Shown here one piece after another: positions 43,842 to 51,483 of a stretch of 64,000 nucleotides of DNA. The stretch spans positions 62,001-126,000 of the forward strand of contig NZ_JAEKJT010000001.1 of assembly GCF_017303055.1 (NCBI RefSeq), written 5' to 3'. Positions within the stretch are counted from its first letter, which is position 1; each line of letters starts with the position of its first letter. This stretch comes from Halomonas litopenaei. Its GTDB lineage: Bacteria > Pseudomonadota > Gammaproteobacteria > Pseudomonadales > Halomonadaceae. Under the pieces are notes generated by a model. That model was not told the DNA's origin and made no database searches. It worked only from the letters and a program-made list of their open reading frames with translations. The position numbers and the translations under genes were made by a program.

Positions 43842-44456
43842 TTATGCAGCCTTTCTGATATTTCTCACCATATCGCCGATCGTCTCGCTGATTGGCTCCA
43901 TGGCTTCGCCCTCCCAGTGGCTGATTGCCGCCTGAATGGCAGCCCAGACAGGCAGCCAGTCGCGTGCCCAGTCCCTGGTGGTGATCGCCACGCCGTACCA
44001 CTCGGCCATCATGACCCCGATGCGCTCAGGACCCCATGCCGGCTGCTCGTTTGACAGGTTGCGCTGCCGCTCAAGCAGCGCGACGTGGATCAAGTAGTGC
44101 ACGCGCTCTTTCTTCGCAGGGCGCCAGGCTCGGCCATCACTCCAGTTCGGGATGTTGGCTATCACCTTGCCCTGGACGGCTTCCACAGCGTCATCTAGGT
44201 ATGCATTCGCCTGCTCGGTAGAGGGATGGCACAGCACATGCCCGATGGCGGCCAGCGTGGGTTGCTCGCGCTCCAAGCGGCAGATGCGCGCATAAACAGG
44301 CCCGTACTCGATGCCGTGTGCAGCGCCGGTGCCACCTTTCTTGGTGAACTGCACGCCGCCACCGCTTTCCAGCTCCTCGAGGATGGGGCCCATCTGAGAG
44401 CGAACACCGGTATCGAGTGCCATGGCCCATGCCAGTTTCGGATCAGTCGTAATCAT
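43842..44456 (-). CDS. Candidate late antiterminator (Q position)
   Basis: 204 residues. No Q-family motif is recognised by eye. The assignment rests on place: last gene of the early-right operon, after rusA and small genes as in the E. coli DLP12 prophage (rusA-ylcG-quuD), and directly before a terminator and the lysis genes. A Trp-rich helical C-terminal half (MMAEWYGVAITTRDWARDWL; HWEGEAMEPISETIGDM) suggests an all-helical fold. The start is coupled to the previous gene by ATGA. Confidence 0.5.
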   Translation of the reverse strand: MITTDPKLAWAMALDTGVRSQMGPILEELESGGGVQFTKKGGTGAAHGIEYGPVYARICRLEREQPTLAAIGHVLCHPSTEQANAYLDDAVEAVQGKVIANIPNWSDGRAWRPAKKERVHYLIHVALLERQRNLSNEQPAWGPERIGVMMAEWYGVAITTRDWARDWLPVWAAIQAAISHWEGEAMEPISETIGDMVRNIRKAA

Positions 44457-44626
44457 GCCGCGCTCTCCCGTTTTGCTCGTGCCTTGGCTTCGTTCGCCGT
44501 ACTGTGTTCGCTGATGCTTTGAAACCCTCGCCAGAGGGTGTAGCGGTCGACGCCGCTGTGAGTTGTCCTACAGATCACGAATTCGCCGCTCTGTATCGAG
44601 TAGGCGCTTTTCCGTGACCACTTCAC
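44453..44626 (-). CDS. Small coupled protein between rusA and the Q-position gene
   Basis: 57 residues from GTG 44626, which overlaps the stop of the upstream 22-codon frame (GTGA). The stop overlaps the next start (ATGA). The sequence (YSIQSGEFVICRTTHSGVDR; YTLWRG) looks like a genuine small beta-rich phage protein. It holds the place of ylcG in DLP12-type prophages. Confidence 0.65.
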   Translation of the reverse strand: MKWSRKSAYSIQSGEFVICRTTHSGVDRYTLWRGFQSISEHSTANEAKARAKRESAA

Positions 44627-44691
44627 GACCGACGCCGGGGATCGTTGTGGTAGCGCCGATCTGGCGGGCGCTCGCTCTGCTTGTCGCTCAT
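44623..44691 (-). CDS. 22-residue coupled peptide after rusA
   Basis: MSDKQSERPPDRRYHNDPRR plus two residues. The ATG overlaps the rusA stop (ATGA) and its own stop overlaps the next GTG. Double overlap argues that ribosomes pass through it; it may be a real peptide or a coupling device. Confidence 0.45.
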   Translation of the reverse strand: MSDKQSERPPDRRYHNDPRRRS

Positions 44692-45041
44692 GCGGCCTCC
44701 TTGATCTCGACCAGGCACTGGCCGCCAGCCATGCGCTCGCCTCGGATGATCGTCAGCCGGTCAATCTGCTCGTCGTCTAGCCAGATGCCCGCGTGGGTCA
44801 GCGCGTCGAGAAGCGCCTTGCCGCCGTGGTTATCGATATCCCGCTTGCGGCGGTCGGGCGGCAGTAGTGTGACGACAACATCCAGCCGGGCGGCCAGTGG
44901 GTCGCCCTGGTGCTGCCCGGCGACGGCGGTGGCCACGTCTTTGCGGTACTGTCGCCCCTTGCGGGACAGCAGCGTGCGGCCATGGACGTTGCGCCAGACG
45001 GTGTTGGTGCTGGGCGGCCAGGGAAGGGTGAGGGTGATCAT
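44688..45041 (-). CDS. rusA: RusA-family Holliday junction resolvase
   Basis: 117 residues. RusA cuts four-way junctions after CC as a dimer. PWPPSTNTVWRNVHGRTLLS at the N-terminus and the metal-binding KRDIDNHGGKALLDAL are diagnostic. It is coupled to both neighbours by ATGA overlaps. Confidence 0.95.
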   Translation of the reverse strand: MITLTLPWPPSTNTVWRNVHGRTLLSRKGRQYRKDVATAVAGQHQGDPLAARLDVVVTLLPPDRRKRDIDNHGGKALLDALTHAGIWLDDEQIDRLTIIRGERMAGGQCLVEIKEAA

Positions 45042-45448
45042 CGGGCAGCCTCCCGCATCGCCAGCTCAAGCCGGAACAGGACGCAGCAGGCGACGTGCGC
45101 CAGGTGGTGAACGCCCGTCTCAGGATCATTCTGCTCACCCCTGGCGAGAGCCATCTCGTGGCGAAGCGCGGCGGCCAGGTATCGGCTGTCAGCGTTCTCG
45201 ACGTACTGCCAGTTGCCGGGGGAATACTTCTCGGCACCGAAGGTCAGAACCTGACTGACAGCCTCAAGCGCTCGTGGCATGTCGCTGATCAGAAGGTCGG
45301 TGCGGGGCTTCTCGCTGTCGTACTTGAGGCCAGCGATCTCGGTCTCCGGCACTGTGTAGCTGGGGTCGGGATCGACGCCCTCAGTGTTCTGGAGCTGAAC
45401 CCATCCGGCCTCATGCCTTATCAGCGCGTTGTCGATGTGGTCAGTCAC
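45038..45448 (-). CDS. dATP/dGTP diphosphohydrolase-like domain protein (DUF5664)
   Basis: 136 residues from GTG 45448, overlapping the YbcO stop (GTGA). GLKYDSEKPRTDLL, LTFGAEKYSPGNWQYV and RYLAAALRHEMALARGE, HHLAHVACCVLFRLEL match the all-helical phage family annotated as dATP/dGTP diphosphohydrolase N-terminal domain. It may adjust nucleotide pools in infection. Confidence 0.8.
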   Translation of the reverse strand: MTDHIDNALIRHEAGWVQLQNTEGVDPDPSYTVPETEIAGLKYDSEKPRTDLLISDMPRALEAVSQVLTFGAEKYSPGNWQYVENADSRYLAAALRHEMALARGEQNDPETGVHHLAHVACCVLFRLELAMREAAR

Positions 45449-45735
45449 TTGGCGGCCTCCAGCAGCCCGCGGCGGGCAAGTTGGTCTATGGTCAGGACGA
45501 TGGCGCGGTCCATGCGCGCCCGGCGCTCTTGCTTGTCCATGTCGCGCCCGTTGTCGATGTCGTGGTGGCAAGCCGGGCACAGAGCCGCGCATAGGCAGTC
45601 ACTGGCTTTTTGGCCCATGCCCCGGTCTTGATTCGAGTGGGCGGCCTGAATGCCCCAGGCGCCGCAGAGGACGCACTGGTCGAGCTGGTGGACGTTGGCC
45701 AGCCACTGACGGGAGCGATAGGGCTTGAGCCTCAT
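45445..45735 (-). CDS. YbcO-type recombination nuclease (DUF1364)
   Basis: 96 residues from ATG 45735 with AGGAGGG upstream. CVLCGAWGIQAAHSNQDRG and CPACHHDIDNGRDM form the HNH-like metal site typical of DLP12 YbcO. The nuclease acts on DNA during phage recombination. It lies upstream of rusA as in DLP12, with DUF5664 between. Confidence 0.87.
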   Translation of the reverse strand: MRLKPYRSRQWLANVHQLDQCVLCGAWGIQAAHSNQDRGMGQKASDCLCAALCPACHHDIDNGRDMDKQERRARMDRAIVLTIDQLARRGLLEAAK

Positions 45736-45881
45736 GAATCCCTCCTGTCGATCCTGTCCAACAGCTCCTGGATGGACTCGCGGGCCCGGCGCTTCTCCTC
45801 GCGCTGTGACCAAGCCAGGGCGGCACAGGCGCCGAGGCAGGACACGATGGCGAAGGCGAATAGGGCGAATGTCGGGTTCAT
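45732..45881 (-). CDS. Small membrane protein, 49 residues
   Basis: One N-terminal membrane segment (FALFAFAIVSCLGACAALAW) and a charged cytoplasmic tail (REEKRRARESIQELLDRIDR). GGAGG precedes ATG 45881; the stop overlaps the YbcO start (ATGA). It lies in the position of ninE. Confidence 0.65.
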   Translation of the reverse strand: MNPTFALFAFAIVSCLGACAALAWSQREEKRRARESIQELLDRIDRRDS

Positions 45882-46336
45882 GCGGCCTCCCCAAATTCTC
45901 TGGCAAGCTCCATGTATTCGCTGTCGAACGGATGAGTAAGAGGGATGCCGTACTCCGCTGCCCAGGCGTCAATCTTGGTCATGAACTGGTGCATCTCACC
46001 TGCGTCCAGATCACTCGTCTTGCGCAGTTCGTAGCGCTTCTCGATGACGCCGGTGCGCAGGTCGATGTCGCTGACCTCCTCGTGACCGAGAAACGTGCGC
46101 TTTAGGTTTCGCTTCACGGCGTCCTTGGTCATTGCTGAGCCGTCGGCGAATGAGGCCTTACCCTTGGCAACGAAGAAGCCTGCAACCTCCTCGCACCACT
46201 TGTGGAATAGGGCATTCTGCGGGAGCGACCGGCGCGTGCCGGTCAGCTTTACGTTGCACGGGAACCCCTTCTCTTGGAGGGCGCACTTGAGCCGCGAGAG
46301 GTCGGCAATGCCGTTCAGCCGGATGTTGATGCTCAT
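45878..46336 (-). CDS. NinB/YbcN-family recombination protein
   Basis: 152 residues from ATG 46336 (GGGAGG upstream). NinB (lambda Orf) binds single-stranded DNA and SSB and can replace RecFOR. RSLPQNALFHKWCEEVAGFF and SDLDAGEMHQFMTKIDAWAA are typical. It is coupled to both neighbouring small membrane-peptide genes. Confidence 0.85.
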   Translation of the reverse strand: MSINIRLNGIADLSRLKCALQEKGFPCNVKLTGTRRSLPQNALFHKWCEEVAGFFVAKGKASFADGSAMTKDAVKRNLKRTFLGHEEVSDIDLRTGVIEKRYELRKTSDLDAGEMHQFMTKIDAWAAEYGIPLTHPFDSEYMELAREFGEAA

Positions 46337-46416
46337 CCCTTGCCTCCCGCGATCACTGCCAGGGTGAGAACGCCCAGGGAGGCCCCAATGAACAGGCCGA
46401 TCAGAAATAGGGTCAT
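46333..46416 (-). CDS. 27-residue membrane peptide
   Basis: MTLFLIGLFIGASLGVLTLA plus seven residues: almost entirely one membrane helix. ATG 46416 overlaps the previous stop and its stop overlaps the NinB start. GGAGGG lies upstream. Confidence 0.55.
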   Translation of the reverse strand: MTLFLIGLFIGASLGVLTLAVIAGGKG

Positions 46417-46595
46417 GCCGCGCCCTCCACTGGACTGATGGCCTCAAGGATGTCCCGGCGCTCGAACCAGGCATCGCTGTAGCTCATGACCGTAAGGCCT
46501 TCCTCGCACCTGACGATGGCCTGCGGCCTGCCTTCCTGCTCGGCAAGCCAAACAGCCTCGTCAACAGCTGCTGCGGAATCTGTAAAGATGGTCAT
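46413..46595 (-). CDS. Small acidic phage protein
   Basis: 60 residues (MTIFTDSAAAVDEAVWLAEQ...). No domain is recognised. It overlaps both neighbours by ATGA. Confidence 0.6.
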   Translation of the reverse strand: MTIFTDSAAAVDEAVWLAEQEGRPQAIVRCEEGLTVMSYSDAWFERRDILEAISPVEGAA

Positions 46596-47266
46596 GCGGC
46601 GGCCCTCCTGGCGCTCTGCTTATTGATGAACGCCATGCACTCCCTCTCTGCCAGCGATGGCTCGCGTGGTAGAGCAGAAATCTTGGCGGCATTGACCGGT
46701 GCGTTGTGGTCATAGATGGCGCGGCAGCGACGGCCCATCTTGTCGCTCAGCTCATACAGAAACTTGACGGCATATGGGCCGATCGGCTGGGTGCTAGTCG
46801 CGCCAGAGTTGGCAACGGCACTGACAAAGAGCTCGCCGGCGATGCGCCCTCCCAGGTGGTAGATCGCGCGGCAGATCAGGTTCAGCGAGATGGATCCCCA
46901 GCGCCCGGCGACCAGCAGGCGTGGCTGCCAGGACACTTCGATACGGGTGTATCCGTCCAAGTGGTCGTGATGCATGAATTTGTCGGGCCGGCCATGCACC
47001 AATAGAACCGGGCAGCCTGTCGCTTCGTGCAAGCGCTCACACTTTTCGATCTCACCCCGCGTCGGCTCGGCGCCTTTCACCTCGATGAAGGCATCCAGAG
47101 CGGGGAGATAGAAGTCGGGCAGATAGCCATGGAAGTTGTAGGGCATGTGCTCATACAGGTAGGAGATGCCCAGGCATGAGAGCATGCCGGCTACGCGCGA
47201 TTCGGCCAGCGAGCGCATGATGTAGCCGTCGAAAGCGCACCACGTGGATTCAAGCGAACGGGTCAT
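46592..47266 (-). CDS. PD-(D/E)XK nuclease-like phage protein
   Basis: 224 residues from ATG 47266 (AGGAGG upstream), overlapping the helicase stop by 17 bases. YLPDFYLPALDAFIEVKGAEP carries the spaced D...E-x-K of the PD-(D/E)XK nuclease fold, preceded by a helix with Glu (SLAESRVAGMLSCLG). The C-terminal half is unknown. It could be a recombination or replication nuclease, or a decoy of one. Confidence 0.7.
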   Translation of the reverse strand: MTRSLESTWCAFDGYIMRSLAESRVAGMLSCLGISYLYEHMPYNFHGYLPDFYLPALDAFIEVKGAEPTRGEIEKCERLHEATGCPVLLVHGRPDKFMHHDHLDGYTRIEVSWQPRLLVAGRWGSISLNLICRAIYHLGGRIAGELFVSAVANSGATSTQPIGPYAVKFLYELSDKMGRRCRAIYDHNAPVNAAKISALPREPSLAERECMAFINKQSARRAAA

Positions 47267-48587
47267 TGGTCGCCTCCTGTGCCTGGACTTGCTGGCGGTC
47301 GCTGAACGCAAGATCGCCGAAGGCGTACATGCGCAGATTGGCTTTGGTGAACACGGTCCCGGTCGGGCCGCCGCGGTGCTTTCGGACGATGACCTCGGCG
47401 ACGCCCTTCTGGTCGCTGTGCTCGTTGTAGATCTCGTCGCGGTAGAGCATCAGGATCTTGTTGGCGTCCTGCTCCAAGGATCCTGATTCGCGCAGATCGG
47501 CCATCAATGGGCGCTTGTCGGGACGCTTCTCCACGTCACGGTTGAGCTGGGACAGGGCGAGGACCGGGCAGCCCAGGGACATGGCCAGCATCTTGAGGGC
47601 GCGGCTGTACTCGCCGACCTCTTGGGTGCGGTTGCCGAAGCGGCCAGCGTTGCGGGAGCTGATCAGCTGCAAGTAGTCGACCACCACCAGATCAAGCGGG
47701 CGCTGCTGGTGAAGCGAACGGCACTTGGCGACGATCCCTTCGATGTCGAAGATGTTGTCGAAGACAGTCAGCGACGCGGTCTTGAGCGCGCTGACCGCCT
47801 TTGCCATGCGGTGGATGTCATCATCGTGGCCCTTGGGATTGGCGAACCAGTCCGCCGGGAACTCGCCTCGCTGCACCAGGAAGCGGTCGAACATCTCGTC
47901 CTCGTCCATCTCCAGGTTGAAGACGGCGACGTTCTTGCCATGGTCACAGGCCGCCTGCTGGGCGATCTGGAGGGCCAGGGCGGACTTGCCCATCGCAGGG
48001 CGTGCAGCCAGCAGGATCAGCTCGGACGGCTTGAAGCCGTAGATCTTGTCGTCTAGGTCTCGCAGACCGGTAGTCAGCCCGATATGGCTTTCCTCGCCGT
48101 TCATGCGGCGGTCGAGTGCAGCGAGGCGGTCCTTCAGGATCTCGTTGGCAGAGCGCTTCGTCTGGACGGCGTCGCTCTCGATACCCATCAGCATGTCGCG
48201 GGCCTGGCCCAGCAGGGCGTCGGCGTCGGCGCCTTTCTCCTGAGCGCTATTGAGCACATCGGCCAGGCCGGTCGTCAGACGGTGGATCCGCGCTTTCTGG
48301 CGAACGATGTTGACCCAGGTGGCTACCGAGTTGGCGTCGTGGCTGTAGGTGCCGCGCACCCATTCGGCCAGCAGGTCGATGGCCAGGCCGCTGGCTTCTG
48401 ACAGCGTCACCACGTCGGTGGGCTTGCCTTCACGCCACAGCTTCTGGAGGGATCCCCAGGCGATCTGCTGATTGGCCCCGGCGAAGTCTTCGGCGTGGAG
48501 CTGTTCACCGACCTTGATCATCAGGCTGGAGTCCAGGGTCACGGCGCCGATGATCTGGTTTTCGTACTGGATGACTTCATTGTTCAT
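47250..48587 (-). CDS. Replicative DNA helicase, DnaB family
   Basis: 445 residues. The N-terminal domain (residues 1-100) is followed by the RecA-like helicase core with Walker A ARPAMGKS (195-202) and Walker B LVVVDYLQLI. The QLNRDVEKRPDKRPLMADLR arginine-finger region is complete. The phage thus brings its own helicase rather than a P-type loader. It is coupled to the O-like gene by an overlap (48584-48587). Confidence 0.95.
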   Translation of the reverse strand: MNNEVIQYENQIIGAVTLDSSLMIKVGEQLHAEDFAGANQQIAWGSLQKLWREGKPTDVVTLSEASGLAIDLLAEWVRGTYSHDANSVATWVNIVRQKARIHRLTTGLADVLNSAQEKGADADALLGQARDMLMGIESDAVQTKRSANEILKDRLAALDRRMNGEESHIGLTTGLRDLDDKIYGFKPSELILLAARPAMGKSALALQIAQQAACDHGKNVAVFNLEMDEDEMFDRFLVQRGEFPADWFANPKGHDDDIHRMAKAVSALKTASLTVFDNIFDIEGIVAKCRSLHQQRPLDLVVVDYLQLISSRNAGRFGNRTQEVGEYSRALKMLAMSLGCPVLALSQLNRDVEKRPDKRPLMADLRESGSLEQDANKILMLYRDEIYNEHSDQKGVAEVIVRKHRGGPTGTVFTKANLRMYAFGDLAFSDRQQVQAQEATNDPFA

Positions 48588-49696
48588 CGGACAGCCCCCC
48601 CTTGCTCGCGGAGGCTGCCGTTGACGGCGAGGCTGAACGTGTCCGGGTTGAACAGGTTGCTCAGGGTGACGTCGGACTGCAGGAAGTTGCGGCTGCCAGC
48701 GAGGTGCTTGAACACCGATGACCACCACTGGACACCAGACTCGACGCTGTCATAGCGCACGGCGCCGGATGGGTTCTTCGCGTTCCAGCACTTGGCCCAG
48801 AGCGCTTCCAGCTTTCCGGCCATGCGAGTGCCTTCCCAGTCGACAGGAGCCGGAGCGCGCCCCTTCTTGGCGGCCAGATGACGGTCCCACTCGGCCAGGA
48901 TGGCGCCATGAGGGCAGGCGGGCACGTCGGGGTTGGTGACGGGCTTATCTGCGCCACGATTGCGCAGCCAGTCGGTGCGGACGGTCTTCCATCCGGCGCC
49001 GATGGCTTCATCGATCGCTTGTTCCGCAGTGATGCCAAGCTCGCTCGCTGCCTTGGTAGCTGACATCACCGTCAGCTCAATGGCGCGCTGCGTGAGCGGG
49101 GATCGGAGTGCACGGCGGTGGTCGGCAAACGCCTGCAGGGTCTCGATGGAAACCTGGTCCGCAAAAGCATTCAGGTCGAGGCGCTGCCGGCGAGTTTTTG
49201 GCGCCTCTCTCTCTACGTCAGTAGAGAGAGTGTCTTTCTGTCTTTTGTGTGACTCTGTTTTAGAGACACTTTTTGTCTCTGCTTTAGAGACACTGTCTCT
49301 AGTTTGTTTCAGGTTGTCTTTCTCGGGACGGGCAGTGAAGTCCCACTCGACGTATGCCTTGTTGACACCTAGCTTCTGACCGTCAGTGAACAACACGTTC
49401 ATCGCTAGAAGCTCACGCTTTGCGGCATTCACGTTCTGGCGACTGATCCCGGTAGCTGCAGCCAGCTGGCTGTCGCTAATCCTGTCAGTCTTCTTGTTGA
49501 ACCCATAGGTCTTGCGGATCACAGACAGGACAATCCGCATTTGGCGAAGGGTGATCGGGCAGGTGTGCGAGTTGGTCACTGCCTCGAAAAGCTCATTGGC
49601 AATGCGGGTGTATCCGTCTTCCACCTGCGGGCCTCGCTTTTCCCTGGGCGCCTCGGGCGCGCTTGGGAACTGGAATATCTGAGCGGTATCTGTCAT
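48584..49696 (-). CDS. Replication initiator, phage O-like
   Basis: 370 residues. The N-terminal winged helix (DGYTRIANELFEAV; TLRQMRIVLSVIRKTYGFNK; LAAATGISRQNVNAAKRELL) is typical of lambda O. The middle linker is encoded by repeated DNA (49207-49294) that probably is the origin. The C-terminal half would contact the helicase encoded next. The order O then DnaB matches phages that encode their own helicase. Confidence 0.9.
   Translation of the reverse strand: MTDTAQIFQFPSAPEAPREKRGPQVEDGYTRIANELFEAVTNSHTCPITLRQMRIVLSVIRKTYGFNKKTDRISDSQLAAATGISRQNVNAAKRELLAMNVLFTDGQKLGVNKAYVEWDFTARPEKDNLKQTRDSVSKAETKSVSKTESHKRQKDTLSTDVEREAPKTRRQRLDLNAFADQVSIETLQAFADHRRALRSPLTQRAIELTVMSATKAASELGITAEQAIDEAIGAGWKTVRTDWLRNRGADKPVTNPDVPACPHGAILAEWDRHLAAKKGRAPAPVDWEGTRMAGKLEALWAKCWNAKNPSGAVRYDSVESGVQWWSSVFKHLAGSRNFLQSDVTLSNLFNPDTFSLAVNGSLREQGGAVR
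49207..49294. other. Candidate phage replication origin (iterons and palindrome)
   Basis: Two 18-base direct repeats, CTCTGTTTTAGAGACACT (49253-49270) and CTCTGCTTTAGAGACACT (49277-49294), lie 24 bases apart, with a partial third after. A perfect inverted repeat, CTCTCTCTAC / GTAGAGAGAG (49207-49230, 4-base centre), lies beside them. The layout inside the O gene copies lambda. Confidence 0.6.
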
Positions 49697-49760
49697 GATT
49701 CACCTACTGTTTGTGATGAAGCCCGGTCCTTGCTCCCCAGCACGCCGGGCTTCTTTGCAT

Positions 49761-50249
49761 TTACTGCCCGACTGATCTCAGGGCTGGTTTTTTCATCGAA
49801 GCCAGGTCGGCTTTCAACTTGGCTGTCGCTGCCTCAATAGCGCGGAACTGCGCATCCAGACTTGCTGCCTCTTCTTCGTCCACCTCGCCGTCGGCGATCA
49901 CTTGGTGGATCAGGCCTGCCAGGCGACCGGATTCTGTTTGGCTGTCCAGAACTGAACCCAGCACGTCACCACGGCTCACCCCCGCCTCTGTGCGCTGCAC
50001 TGCGACCATCCCCATGTCATCCAGGAACGGTTGAATCATTTCCTTGCGCGACTCTTCGTCGACACTCCAGAAGATCGAGACGAAGTCCACGAAGCGCAGT
50101 GGCATCGCGTCGTTGTCATCTAGGCGGCGGTAAAGACTTTTGGCAGACATGCCGACATTCACCGCCAGAGCCTTGATGCAGTTGCTGAACGCCGCTTCAT
50201 GCACCGGATCGATAAAGGCATCCATGTCGCGCACTGGTTGTTTATCCAT
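49761..50249 (-). CDS. CII-family phage regulator (Phage_CP76/YmfL-like)
   Basis: 162 residues from ATG 50249; AGGAG lies about 9 bases upstream. DPVHEAAFSNCIKALAVNVG and MSAKSLYRRLDDNDAMPLRF form a helix-turn-helix of the CII/CP76 group. A helical tail follows (LAGLIHQVIADGEVDEEEA). It would act on the lysis-lysogeny choice. It lies between cro and the replication genes. Confidence 0.8.
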   Translation of the reverse strand: MDKQPVRDMDAFIDPVHEAAFSNCIKALAVNVGMSAKSLYRRLDDNDAMPLRFVDFVSIFWSVDEESRKEMIQPFLDDMGMVAVQRTEAGVSRGDVLGSVLDSQTESGRLAGLIHQVIADGEVDEEEAASLDAQFRAIEAATAKLKADLASMKKPALRSVGQ

Positions 50250-50313
50250 GGGGAAAATCTCCTGATCGATTCCGTGCCGCTCGTGCTCTTGGCTGTTTAA
50301 TATGTGGTTGTGG

Positions 50314-50502
50314 TTACGCAGCTCGCTTTGAGCGGCTAACCCGGCGGTAAAGGCGCTCAATTTCTCGTCCGGTGCTGTAGCGGATGTCGACGCCTTGCGC
50401 AGCGCGCCAGATAGTCGGCTGGTTTGTCCCGCAAGCCTGAGCAATGGATGCCTGGCTGTGACCGGATTCGAGGAGAGCTTCCACCATGTCTTTAAGTTGC
50501 AT
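50314..50502 (-). CDS. Cro-like repressor
   Basis: 62 residues, almost only a helix-turn-helix (HSQASIAQACGTNQPTIWRA). It starts 101 bases from the CI start on the opposite strand, the Cro place. GGAG precedes ATG 50502. It would repress the CI and early promoters through the shared operators. Confidence 0.85.
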   Translation of the reverse strand: MQLKDMVEALLESGHSQASIAQACGTNQPTIWRAAQGVDIRYSTGREIERLYRRVSRSKRAA

Positions 50503-50512
50503 CGCCAGCTCC

Positions 50513-50591
50513 AATACTCAAATTCATGATCCAATAATACGCACGGGTATTGAATCGCGCAATACAATTTTCAATTCGAATTCGTATTGCG
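50513..50591. promoter_or_regulatory. OR operator region and PR promoter
   Basis: A full operator AATACGC-ACGG-GTATTG lies at 50536-50552. Extra half-sites AATAC or GTATTG lie at 50513, 50561 and 50584; the last two form GCAATAC/GTATTGC. On the minus strand TTGCGC (50562-50557), 17 bases and TATTAT (50539-50534) form a promoter for cro, overlapped by the full operator. Confidence 0.65.
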
Positions 50592-50602
50592 GGGAATTGC
50601 TG

Positions 50603-51271
50603 ATGGAGACCTTGGGCGAGAGGCTGAGGCGGAAACTGAATGAGCTCGGCTGGTCCGAGGGAGAGCTGTCAAGGCGATCCAAGGTCAAGCAGCCCACCAT
50701 TCATAGGATCATGTCTGGCCAGAGTAAGGATCCACGGCAGGGAAACATTGAGAAGCTGGCTTTCGCGCTGGGAGTGGACGCGACGTGGCTCAGGAACGGG
50801 AAGGGTGACGAGGCTCGCGGGGGCAGCAACGTCGGTGCGCCGTCACCCGTTGGCGAGTCGTACCACTACCCTGTAGTGTCATGGGTGGCGGCTGGTCACT
50901 GGAGCGAAGCTATCACACCGTACGATCCGGGCTGCGAGCAGTCCTTTGAAGAAACCGACTACAAGGCCAAGGGGCGCGCCTTCTGGCTGGAAGTGCAGGG
51001 GGATTCGATGACGGCACCGACTGGCGTCAGCATCCCCCAAGGCATGATGATCCTGGTTGACCCCGAGGTTGAGGCCAACAATGGGAGCCTGGTCGTTGCC
51101 CAACTCGATGGCGGCGACGAAGCGACCTTCAAGAAACTCGTGATCGACGGCGGCATGCGCTACCTCAAGCCGCTGAACCCGTCCTACCCGGTCATCCCGA
51201 TCAACGGTAACTGCGAGATCGTTGGGGTGGTGGTCGAGGCAAAGATGAAGCTCCGATTCACGACCCACTAA
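50603..51271 (+). CDS. CI-type repressor with S24 self-cleavage domain
   Basis: 222 residues. The N-terminal helix-turn-helix (SRRSKVKQPTIHRIMSGQ) binds operators. The C-terminal domain has the LexA-like cleavage pair A97-G98 (WVAAGHW), nucleophile S135 (GDSMTAP) and lysine K177 (ATFKKL). It should be cut on RecA activation, so the prophage is probably SOS-inducible. ATG 50603 has GGGGAA upstream; the frame is open before it through the operators. A strong terminator follows. Confidence 0.92.
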   Translation: METLGERLRRKLNELGWSEGELSRRSKVKQPTIHRIMSGQSKDPRQGNIEKLAFALGVDATWLRNGKGDEARGGSNVGAPSPVGESYHYPVVSWVAAGHWSEAITPYDPGCEQSFEETDYKAKGRAFWLEVQGDSMTAPTGVSIPQGMMILVDPEVEANNGSLVVAQLDGGDEATFKKLVIDGGMRYLKPLNPSYPVIPINGNCEIVGVVVEAKMKLRFTTH

Positions 51272-51292
51272 GCGAACGCGCCGCATCACAAG

Positions 51293-51320
51293 AATCCGCC
51301 GTCCTGGCGGATTTTTTTTG
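51293..51320 (+). terminator. Terminator after CI
   Basis: An 8-bp stem (51293-51300 with 51306-51313), a 5-base loop and eight or so Ts. It insulates CI from the PL-like promoter that follows. Confidence 0.85.
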
Positions 51321-51395
51321 ATCCATAATTCCTAAACGTATCAATATCTTACCCCTTAAGAGGCAAAATCATGTGTTTTCCAATGCGCAAAATCA

Positions 51396-51424
51396 TTGAC
51401 GGAATCAATACGCCTGAGTATTGT
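51396..51424 (+). promoter_or_regulatory. PL-like promoter with operator
   Basis: TTGACG (51396-51401), 17 bases and TATTGT (51419-51424) make a strong promoter. Operator AATACGC-CTGA-GTATTG (51407-51423) fills the spacer and -10 and matches the OR operator at 14 of 17 positions. CI binding would block it. Confidence 0.75.
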
Positions 51425-51430
51425 TTGAAG

Positions 51431-51482
51431 CGTGGACAGGGCAGCAGCCCGCCACAGGCCACCTGGCCACGCTCTTTAACAA
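51431..51482 (+). promoter_or_regulatory. 5' hairpin and boxA in the early-left leader
   Basis: The transcript should start near 51431. Its first 10 bases CGTGGACAGG pair with CCTGGCCACG (51462-51471), nine of ten pairs. The boxA sequence GCTCTTTAACAA (51471-51482) follows at once and equals the ribosomal RNA boxA core. This is a nut-like or put-like antitermination site. Confidence 0.65.
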
Positions 51483-51483
51483 T

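Noticed and set aside
50249..50533. boxA or nut site in the early-right leader
   Set aside because: I searched the cro leader and the cro-CII gap on the minus strand and found no boxA-like sequence.
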